Shown piece by piece: positions 12,661 to 21,825 of a stretch of 64,000 nt of DNA (its first letter is position 1; every line of letters begins with the position of its first letter). The notes below the pieces were generated by a model. It saw nothing but the letters and a program-made list of their open reading frames with translations. It searched no databases and was not told where the DNA came from. The DNA lies in the NCBI GenBank assembly GCA_014529385.2, contig CM043947.1, positions 119,860,891 to 119,924,890 on the forward strand, read 5' to 3'. This DNA is from Adiantum capillus-veneris. Lineage: Eukaryota; Streptophyta; Polypodiopsida; Polypodiales; Pteridaceae. A program made the position numbers and the translations under genes.

Positions 12661-12735
12661 TGGCCTAGATCTAACTCATTTTTGACCTGTTCATAGATCT
12701 AGACTATTTAAGATATCAGGAGTTGTCAAAACCCA
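11398..12735 (+). other. Leader-like non-coding stretch with further palindrome copies
   Basis: No gene is seen. Palindrome copies of the A type lie at 11921-11945, 12196-12218 and 12638-12660, each preceded by a TTTGGNCNNATTTGGGCTCAG-like phrase and followed by a CAGATTTTGACC-like phrase. At about 12735 the sequence switches abruptly into the gag of element B. Confidence 0.55.
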
Positions 12736-13572
12736 AATGAGGAAAATGAGATCTTACCTCCCATTGAACACTTCGAGGCAAGATCACAAATGAACTTTGA
12801 TATGCATTCACAAGGGGGAGACCAGGGTTCAATTAGTTTGAGGCACAGCCAACCAGACTCACTAAAAACTTTACCCTCCTACCTAGGGGAGTATGAAGCT
12901 AAGTCTGAGGTGAGAGAAATCCCATCTCAAAGACTTTCTTCCAACAGAGTGATGGATTCACAAGGGTTGATTGATTTATTGTCCACCCCTGTGGCATGCA
13001 CAATCCTGTTAGCCAAACTCCTAAGGTTACGACCAAACATGTGGACCACCGTAGGCAAATGCTTAGAAAAATTTGGAGTAAAAGACCCTACCTCGAAGCT
13101 TCAAGAAGGGATCAGATAATTGGACAAGCCTCAACTAAACACTAGGCCAGTACCTTTAAACAAGGTTGGAGAATATTGCGAGGGAGAAGATGGAAATACC
13201 ACACTACCAGTAGAATTACAGGGTGTAGTTTCCAAAGCTATTCTTGACAGTGGAGCGGGAGTCGCTATCGCCACCAAAGAAATCTGGAAAAAATGGGGGA
13301 AACCGGCTTTGAGAGCTACCAGAATGAAATTGCAACTGGTAGATGGGTTGATGGAAAAGCCTCTAGGACTTTTAGAAAAAGTAATTGTCACCTCTTGCGG
13401 AATTGAGTATGAGCATACATTTGCAATAGTTGATTTTGACAAAAAGAACAATTACGAGATCATCTTGGGAAGACCATTCATGAGACAATTAAAGATGGTC
13501 CAGGATTGGGGTACGACCACGTATACCTTAGACGTGGGGAGACTACAACCAAATATGCCTAAAAGACCATAG
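12736..13572 (+). pseudogene. Element B gag C-terminal end and first aspartic protease
   Basis: The frame runs through a TAA at 13117-13119, where element E has Glu. The first part matches the E gag linker (SLKTLPSYLGEYEAKSEV, GKCLEKFGVKDPTSKLQEG). The second part is a retropepsin: AILDSGAGVAIATKEIW with active-site D-S-G-A (near 13243-13258), then IILGRPFM (near 13465). This protease would cut the gag-pol polyprotein. A frameshift near 13545 leads on into the linker frame at 13583. It is the usual pre-RT protease and differs from the second domain at 17870. Confidence 0.88.
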
Positions 13573-14566
13573 TTACAAGGATGTGAACCAGACACCAGTG
13601 GAAGAGTTTGATTCAGCTACATTAGCAGGGTCCGAACTCCCAGCATGGTTAGGGCAGAAAAAAGATCTATGGATGTGCGGAGCTTCACATTGTGGGAGCT
13701 TAAAAAGAGAGGAATGCATCTTTGAAAGAGCTATTGAGGACAAGGATTACATTCCGGAACCTTTTTTTGAAGATGCCTTAGGACCTCTGGAATGGAAACA
13801 CATACTAGCAACATTGGATGCCTATACCATTACAGATAGTCCAACGACAAAATTTTACGATAAGGATGGCTATGATGTGCTACTCTATTAAATGGTAAGC
13901 CTTATACCAGCAGGAGATGAGAATGTAGATTCACCAGAACAAGAAGAGTTTTATGACTCCTCCGAGCATCTGGAATTAAGTGACGATGCAGATAACGAGT
14001 GTTCAGACAGCTCGAGCGAGAGTAGGGAAACAACTGCAAATATCAGATTTTATGATTTTGCAACTCAACACCCTAGACGCCAGGAACGCTATAGAAAAAA
14101 AAGAACAGAAAACAAAATCAGAGAGAACCTGATGCCCAGGATAAAAGATAAAACTCACTATCTAATGCTTGTCAAGATAGAGGATTGTGTAAAAGACCAA
14201 ATATCAAGAAGATTCTCAAGAGATCGAAGGGAAAGGACACATGAGGAAATAAAACAAGCACGGAATACTAAAGCAGAAACAAAATCAAGAAAATCTCAAC
14301 AATCAAAATAGGAAAAGACAAAAGATGTAGAGTGGACCAAAATGGAGCGTAAAAAGAAATACCAAGAAGTAAAACGGTCGTTACGAGAGGTATGGAATAC
14401 TGAGGGAGAAAGTGACGGTAAGGAGGATTCAGAAAAAGAAAACATAAATGTACCATTCCACTATCGAAAATTCACCATCCAGGATAGAAAAATCATAATG
14501 ATACCACCAGTAAGGGAAAGAATAAAGCAGGATTCTTACAATGGGCCAGAAATGCAAAACGGATAG
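13573..14566 (+). pseudogene. Element B protease-RT linker
   Basis: Frame 13583-14566 runs through stops at 13889 (TAA; Tyr in E) and 14309 (TAG). The translation has acidic (DADNECSDSSSES) and basic (KKRTENKIRENL) stretches and matches element E at 55100-56101 and the start of element A. It ends with HYRKFTIQDRKIIM, shared by all three elements. No enzyme domain is recognised. A frameshift near 14550 joins it to the RT frame. Confidence 0.75.
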
Positions 14567-14909
14567 ACCTCGTTGCGCCAGGCGAAGAGCCTCATCCTGT
14601 CTATATAGCAACTGATTTAGAGCCTGAAGAAGAAGAAAGGTTAACACAACTTCTCAAGAAGTATAAAGATGTGTTTTCATGGTCGTACAAAGACCTCAAA
14701 GGAGTTGATCCATCGATATGCCAACATACAATTCCTTTGAAATTAGATGCCAAACCTAGCAAACAACATCCTTACACATATAATGACACATTCGCTAAAC
14801 GAATCAAAGAGGAAATTGACAAGCTGATGGATGCTCAATTCATCTATGAAATCGAGCATACAGATTGGGTCTCACCCATTGTGGTTGTCCCCAAAAAGAA
14901 CGGAAAGCT

Positions 14910-14942
<33 letters not shown>

Positions 14943-16180
14943 CCTCAAAAAAGTAAACGCAGCCACAATAAGGGATAATTGTCCCTTGCCGATCACAGAA
15001 CATGTGCTTGAGAGGGTGGCTGGAAAATGAGCTTATTCCTTTTTAGATAAGTTTTTGGGGTATAACCAATTGGCAATTGCAATAGAGGATCAACACAAAA
15101 TAGCATTTGCCACAAAGTGGGGAATATATGCATATAGAGTTATGCCTTTTGTCCTAACCAATGCCCCAGCTACCTTCCAAAGGTTAATGACTCATGCGCT
15201 CAAAGAATACCTGAGAATATTCTTAAAAATATATATGGATGATCTCTGTGTCCACTCTCTTATACGAGAAAAACATATTGACCATTTACAAAAGGTATTT
15301 GAGAAGTGCAGAACATATCGAATCTGTCTCAACCCAAAAAAGTGCATTTTTATGGTAAGGCAAGGCCGCATCTTAGGACATATTGTCTCAAGAAATGGCG
15401 TAACCACTGACCTAGACAAAATTAGAGTCATAGTAGACTTGCCCAGGACTACTAATGCCAAACAAGTACAACCCTTCATGGGACACTGCGGATATTATCG
15501 AAGATTCATATATATGTATGCAGTCATAGCAAAACCTCTATATCGCTTATTAGTCAGTTTCGACTGGACTGAGGAGTGTGAAACTTCATTCCAAAAGCTT
15601 AAGGAAAACCTTGTATCAACACCTATACTTAAAGCACTAGATTGGGAAAAGATATTCTATGTTCACATTGATGCCTCTGCATACGCAATTGGGAGTATTC
15701 TGGCTCAACCTGGAGAAGGAACAATGGATTTCCCAGTTTGTTATGCGAGCCGACAGCTAAATAGTGCAGAAAAGAACTACACCACCACTGAAAGAGAGGG
15801 ATTAGGAATGATTTATGCTGTAAAGAAATTTTGGTATTACTTGCTTGCAAACAAATTTGTGTTCTTCACAAATCATCAAGCTCTTTTGTATCTAGTAAAT
15901 AAACCATGCAATACTCGGAGAATTGTACGCTAGTTTATTATATTGCTAGAGTTTGAATTCATAGTGGTAGTAAAAAAGGGTAAAACTCATCTACGCGCAG
16001 ATCATCTTTCAAGACTACAAAACAGGGAAGCTCCTGAAGGAGTAGATGATGACATACCTGATGCTTATCTTTTCAATATTGAAATGATACCCAAATGGTC
16101 TCAGGAAATTGTTAGCATTCTTTGCTTTGGAGGTAGATTTGATAACAAGGAAGACAGATTTAAACAACAAACATTTTGAT
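14567..16180 (+). pseudogene. Element B reverse transcriptase / RNase H
   Basis: The frame carries WSYKDLKGVDPSICQH, then VVPKKNGKLRV with an in-frame GT-repeat expansion, AFATKWGIYAYRVMPF and catalytic YMDD (near 15234-15245). RNase H has HIDASAYAIG (near 15664), but the later Asp of the usual T-D-H motif is Asn here (FFTNHQALL). Stops: TGA at 15028 (CGA in element E) and TAG at 15931 (TGG in A). The linker HLRADHLSRLQ and DDDIPDAYLFNIEM closes the region, followed by a small deletion and frame change near 16170. Confidence 0.9.
14912..14940 (+). repeat. In-frame (GT)n microsatellite inside RT
   Basis: A run of GT dinucleotides turns the conserved RVCVNLKK into R followed by four extra V/C pairs. 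It adds six codons relative to elements A and E and keeps the frame. Confidence 0.9.
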
Positions 16181-17702
16181 AAACAAAAAATTGATTGCAG
16201 GAAGACTGTACCATCTAGGCTCGGACCAAATTCTAGAATTATGTATAAATCCTGAGGAATTCGAGTGTTATCTTGAAGAAGCACACATCCAAGATTGTGC
16301 ATTCCATTGTTCAACAATGAAAACACACCACAGATTGAAACGCTTAGGAGTTTATTGGCCAACTATGTATGCTGACACACATGCTTATGTTAATGATTGT
16401 ACTATATGTAGTGTCAAACGACCGGTGGATCACGCAACATTGTTTCAGGTAACCATTGCACCTGCATGGAGTCAATATATCATTGATTTCTTAACAACAA
16501 GGACATTTCCTGAAAAAATAACAAAAGTGCGAAAAAGGGCTATAGAGTTGGAGGCTCAAAACTTTAATTTAATTGGAAATCAACTCTACAAGAGAGGAAA
16601 GGACAATCAACTTAGAATCTGTGCAAGTGAAAGTGAATACCTACTAATTCTAGAACACGCATATGGAGGAATATGTGGATACCATTTTTCAGGCGATAAG
16701 ACGGCAAAAATTGTCTTAACCGCAGGAATATGGTGGCCTACATTTCACATGGATGCTGAGGAGTTTGTAAAGCGTTGTGATGCATGTCAGCGCACTAAGG
16801 TGCCAATAAAGAGAGATGAGATGCCACTTCGGCCAATGATGGGAGCACAAGCATTTGCAAAATGGGGAATTGATTTTGTGGGGTCTATTTCACCCCTTGC
16901 ATATCGCACCCATACCCAATATATCATTGTGGCTACGGACTATCTCACAAAATCCAAAGCAACACAAAAAGCAGACGCAAGAACCACTACACAATTTTTG
17001 TATGAGAATATCTTTGTACGATACGGATTATCAATAGAAATTGTCAGTGATTGAGGAACACATTTTCTTAATGAAGTCATTGAATATCTACTAGAGGAAT
17101 TCATGGTCATACATAGAAAATATACCCCATATCATCCACAGGCAAATGGACAAGCTGAGGCCACAAATAAAACACTATGCATTGTGTTAACTAAAATTGT
17201 ATCAGAGTCAAGGACAGAGTGGGATCAACAATTACACTGAACACTATGGGCATACAAGGTAGCTTACAAAACATCAATTGGAACAACACCATACAACATG
17301 GTGTTTGGTATAAACGCTATATTACCCATAGAGTTTTTAGTTCCAACTCTACGAGTAGAGAAACGCTTAGAATGGACAGGCCATGAGCTCTCTTCAAGAA
17401 TAGATGATCTTGAAAAGCTAGATGAACTTCGACTGAGAGCTGTAGCTTTGATCTATGCTAAAAAGAGAAGACAAAAAGAGTTTTTTGACAAGCATGTGCG
17501 TACGAAAGAGTTCAAAACAGGTGATTATGTATTTGTTTATACTTTGAAGCAACATGCCAAAAAACTTAAAAAGCGAGGGATGGGACCCTTTGTGATTAGT
17601 GATTTATCACAGAGTGGAGATGTCAAACTTGCTACATTGGCAAGAGAAGAAATGCCAAATTGGATTAGTGGGTGTCGGTTAAAACGTATCATTTACCACT
17701 AA
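16176..17702 (+). pseudogene. Element B integrase
   Basis: Frame 16176-17702 has stops at 17052 (TGA) and 17238 (TGA). The zinc site is HAYGGICGYHF plus RCDACQ. Catalytic residues are the Asp of WGIDFVGS, the Asp of IVSD (the stop follows it directly, where E has SDHGTHF) and the Glu of NGQAEATN. The C-terminal part has GPFVISDLSQSG and EEMPNWISGCRLK. Four residues (WAEA) after YLTK are missing compared with E. A small deletion near 17685 shifts the frame just before the linker to the second protease. Confidence 0.9.
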
Positions 17703-19000
17703 CACAGGATATGCTTCAACAAATCCATTAAGAAAAACAATGGATGAAGGAGAAACAGAGGGTATGAGAAGAAGCACAAGCAGAAGAAAAAGAATGCATT
17801 GAAAAAAGAAGGCTTCTGCGACAATAACAACAAAGTGGATCACTGTTGTGAATAAATGCTATTCGATTAATGAATTTTGGTGAAGACACAGTGGAACCAA
17901 TAATTGCAGTCACAGTGGGTAGCAATCAAGTTGAATCGACGGTATTTCTTGATTCCGGAGCTCAAGCAAATCATATCTCTTACAAATTATATAAACAGCT
18001 CAAGCTCGAAGATCACCTACATCCTACTCAACAAGTGTTGAAAAGTAGTACATCACATTCGCTAGGAACATTGGGCTGGACAATATTGCATGTACAAATA
18101 CATAAATATGTTTACCCCTACAAGTTTTATGTGGTTGAGGATGCGAGCACACTACACACCATGTTGTTGGGACAACCTTGGCAGAAAGAGTATAATGTGC
18201 AGATAGATTGGAATTTGGATACAATTAGAATTCAACAATCACAAGAACACCAAGTGGTAGCCTTTGCTAGGACAACTCAAAAGAACCCAATAATAGTGCC
18301 ACAATCAATTGATCAAGAGAAAAATAGATGGGTGCCACTTAACCAGCAAAAGACACCTATGAAGGATACACAAGAAACAACCAACTGTCTTCAATCAAAA
18401 AATGATATACCACAGGCGACAAAGAATAGATCAAAGTCAGCAATCAACAAACATTAAGTATGGGTACGGAAAGATCTACGTGAACGAGTCTACAAACCAC
18501 AGTGCACTAGCAGACAACCTCCCAAAAACCAGGTTAATCAAACACCAAACAGAGTCATCCAACAAATATGGATACCGAAGAACATGCTGAATGAACAACT
18601 ACATGAGAAACGCGTTTGGATCCCCAAGGCGATGCTGCAGGAACTCCCTTCAGTACAAGCAAAACCAGCAGCCAGACAATCGACATTGGAAAATCAATCT
18701 GTGCGGATGTCGATCAACAGAAAAGCCACCAAGACCAAAAAAAAGGCAATAAACCTACAAACGTATCCAAAATAAAGCTTTAAATGGCAAGCAAAAGAGA
18801 AAAAGATTATGGCCAATTCAGCCATGACATTTCTCTCCACGGAGACAACCACGGCCATATCGACAGTAGCGGCAACCCAAGCAACTTTTGTAAAAAAGAC
18901 CATCAAACAACGAGCTGCAGAGTTACAACTTTTACTTGCAAAGAAAATCTATCTACCCAATCAACAACAAACAGGAAACCTCGACGTCGAATGCCAATAA
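17703..19000 (+). pseudogene. Element B post-integrase retropepsin-like domain and W-x-P-K tail
   Basis: A K/E/Q-rich linker with several stops leads into 17870-18457. There VFLDSGAQANHIS gives the D-S-G-A active-site pattern and MLLGQPWQKEYNVQIDW the flap/LG-x-P-W end of a retropepsin fold. The distance between the two motifs, about 75 residues, is normal for such domains. The basic tail carries VWVRKD, IWIPKNML and VWIPKAML (18455-18640, different frames) and ends in TIKQRAAELQLLLAKK near 18900-18950. In element E the same domain follows the integrase without any break. The function is unknown: a second protease or a non-catalytic relative. Confidence 0.78.
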
Positions 19001-19188
19001 GCATCTTGCTTATTCCCTCCTCTCGCACATCATTAATTTTTCCATGCATTGACTGAGTATGCATCAAATAGGGCCACATTACAAGGCCGCGCATTAGCAC
19101 AATTTTTAACCCATGCACTGCACATACCCTGAGGCGATACCTTGTCGTCTGGGAGGACTCCGACTAGGAGGGGGGGAGGCATTCTCAA
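19001..19188 (+). promoter_or_regulatory. Conserved 3' block and polypurine tract of element B
   Basis: TAGGGCCACATTACAAGGCC (near 19069-19088), CCATGCACTG and a CTTGTCGTCTGGGAGGACTC stretch precede the purine tract AGGAGGGGGGGAGGCA at 19166-19181. The likely LTR start is TG at 19189. Elements A and E keep this arrangement although their coding parts have diverged. Confidence 0.7.
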
Positions 19189-19825
19189 TGAGGACCCAAT
19201 GAAGGTGAAAAGAGCAAAAAAGGGCATGTTTTTTGACTATTTTGAAGGGTTTTGGTTTGATTGCAAATTTTTTTGGACTAACCTAAGCACATATGCCCTT
19301 ATATAGAACGAATCTACAAGTATATGGGGCCCAATGCCAAATTAGGCCTCTAGGTGTGTGTATATATATAAAAATAGACATTTTTCGAGCAAAATGTTGG
19401 TAAAACAGAGAAATCCGGCCATAAAAATTGCATGTGAGTGTACATAGTGTTTTGCGGTGATGTTTTTGAGTTATTGTAATTTTTTGGGATTTTTTGGGTT
19501 TATTTTTCTATTTTATTTTTAATTTTACTAATTATCGGCAGAAAAACTTCAAAAATACAAAAAGCAGGTAAAATACGATCGTAATGAAAAACAAAAAATA
19601 TGGGGATAATCAGTGACTATAGGAAAACCTATGGTACAACGGGGGTGCAATTATGTGAATGTAGCGGGAGGCGTGTTTTGGCCAGATTTTGACCGAAACG
19701 TCAAATTTCTCAGAAACTGGGCAAAGAGAGTCCAAATCAAGAATTTTTCGAGCCTAAACCGCATCTCGCAAGAAGTTCGGAGAACATGTCAAATTTCATA
19801 GAAAGTGGTCCTGGGACCCCCACCC

Positions 19826-19837
19826 CCATTATAAGAT
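19826..19837 (+). promoter_or_regulatory. TATA-like element of the B-type LTR region
   Basis: CCATTATAAGA precedes a short C/T-rich leader (TTTCCTTCTTGAGAGAGAGC). The same site is kept in the inverted copy at 28804-28814. A possible splice donor GAG/GTAGGC follows near 19968. Confidence 0.45.
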
Positions 19838-21825
19838 TTTTTCACTTCACTTAGAGCTCATTTCTATTGTTTCCTTCTTGAGAGAGAGCTCTTGCCACCT
19901 AGAATGAACCAGACTTCCAGCTACTTCTACGACACGCACGACCACCCGACGGGCTCCAAATATGAGAGGTAGGCTCAAGACCTTGAGCTTTTCGCATATG
20001 TTTGATGTTTTATTGCGAAAACTAGTGTAGGGTTCACACGGGCAGTAGAGACCTACAGGTAGAGGTAGCCACCTAACGGCTCACCCAATAGCAATAAGGC
20101 TTCACAAGGGGTTTACCCTAGCCTAGGAGACCACTCTTGAATGCACAAAGGAAAAAAAAACCAACGGGAAAAACCCTAACTTCTAGAGCCCTACAAGAAG
20201 CCACCAAGTGGTAAATCGGTGGAAAATCGCCCAAATGCTACCAAAACTCATGAATAGGAGCATCTCGACATGCTCTACAAGGCTATATAGCCCACATGGC
20301 CATAAGGCGACCCGAAACGAGACTAAGCTTCAGAAACGGCATCGGACACACAAAGCGTCAACTGGCTCTCACGGCCAAACCGGATGTCCGTTTGCCACCA
20401 AACTTCACGAGCGGCTTGCCTAGACCATCAACAACCAAGTCCTAGGGTGGTAGACCACCACAAGTCATCAGCGGCATGCAAACGCAATCATGGGTGCTTC
20501 CAGAGCGACAAATTGCCAAACGGAGCTCCGGTGAAGCCAAAGCCAACAAAAACCATATGGCAAGGTTCCCCAAGGAACAATGAAGCTATGGAGACTAACA
20601 TCAAGAAATTTCATTGCCGAAAAGCACTCCAAGATTCAGAAAACGACTCAAAGGCTCTGAAAGCCAAATAGGGAGTTTCTATCTATCTTTTTGACTTTTT
20701 TATTGTAATAAGGCTTAAAGGGGACTCAGGGGGGCTAAGGGCATATACTAGTAGCACTTCTCCAAAAGAATTCATCAAGAGACATCCTACGCGTAGGATG
20801 TCTCAAGGCCATGTTTGGGCACCAAATCAATATCTCACCTCATACACAGCTTCTACATAGCTTATACATGCTAGCCATCAAGTTTCATCACATTTGGACA
20901 AGAGTTGACCTCATATACATCAAAAAACAGAAAGTCAGAGCATAGAGGCAATAAAGGGTCATAGACCTACCAAAATTAATCCAAATCACATGAAACTTGC
21001 ACAATATACTCATTATCACATTGCCAAGCTAATTGTGGAGTCAGATATGAAAAATAGTGAAATAGACATCCTACGTGTAGGATGTCTAAATGCCCTATCT
21101 GACCTCCAACTGGTGTTTTTGAGTTCCACATATCTTTATAACATCTTCACAAGCTCATATATCAAATTTCAAGCCAGACCCATCACATTTGGCCCCCAAA
21201 ACCTCAAAGATTCACTTTTTTGAGCCTAAAAACACTACACATGCTCCTAACAACGCCAATACTTATCCAAATCAAAATCTAAGAACAGGGCCATGTTCTA
21301 CATGCTAAGGACTACCCACAGAACCAAAATCAAGTCATTCCCAGAAAAGAGACATCCTACGCGTAGGATATCTCCAAGGTCATATTGACCTTATGTGCAA
21401 GAATTGACATCATGGGAGTCTTTAACATGATATAAGAAGCCTATATATCAAATTTCAATCCAATTGGATATCATTTGCCCATCCATATAGGACATCCTAC
21501 CCATTTTGTGAGCCAAAAGCCTAAATCTGCTCAAAATTGCACTTTTTGATGTCCAAACCAAATTCCAAGTACATATCCATGTTGCACAGGTCAAGGGCCA
21601 CAAGCATGTCAAGTTTCATCAAAATCAGATGAAGTAAACATCCTACGCGTAGGATGTCTACATGCTTATTTTTCAACCAAAAACCTACTATGGGCACATG
21701 CATGGTTTCCCTAGTCCCTTTTGAGTTCTTATTTCAATTTTCAAGTCATTTGGGTAGTCAAAACTCAGCTTATCAGCTAATCTGTAAAAAACACTAGCTT
21801 TGGACTACTGAGTACAACAGGATCC
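19838..21825 (+). other. Leader and putative intron before ORF1
   Basis: No credible gene. A donor-like ATGAGAG/GTAGGCTC near 19962-19977 and an acceptor-like TACAACAG/GATCC just before ATG 21826 could bound a 1.85-kb leader intron that contains the palindrome array. Both sites are matched in the inverted copy (GAGAG/GTAGGCTC near 28705 and GCAATAG/GATCT near 26862). Confidence 0.35.
20781..21658. repeat. Array of 22-bp perfect palindromes at ~285-bp spacing (4 copies plus a half)
   Basis: The half-site is GACATCCTACG followed by its own reverse complement. Copies are at 20781-20802, 21065-21086 (one CpG change), 21351-21372 (one change) and 21637-21658 (end base changed). A lone half-site lies at 21491-21500. 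Start-to-start distances are 284, 286 and 286 bases. The DNA between copies is strongly diverged. Confidence 0.9.

Larger units (their letters stand above)
12736..19188 (+). mobile_element. Ty3/gypsy family-1 element B, 5'-truncated internal region
   Basis: It holds the gag end, first protease, RT, RNase H, integrase, second protease, W-x-P-K tail and polypurine tract in that order. It aligns with minus-strand element E from about 12738, where the protein-coding match begins abruptly inside gag, so most of gag is missing. Many stops and frameshifts make it non-functional. Confidence 0.9.

Noticed and set aside
13120-13572. Post-integrase protease as a misplaced copy of the element's own first protease
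   Set aside because: PR1 (VAIATKEIW, LGRPFM) and PR2 (ANHISYKLY, LGQPWQ) are clearly different sequences within one element, so it is not a recent local duplication.
20208-20671. Plus-strand ORFs at 20208-20671 as a leader protein
   Set aside because: The inverted copy does not keep the same frames open with matching starts (only a partial counterpart at 27731-28434), so coding is not supported.
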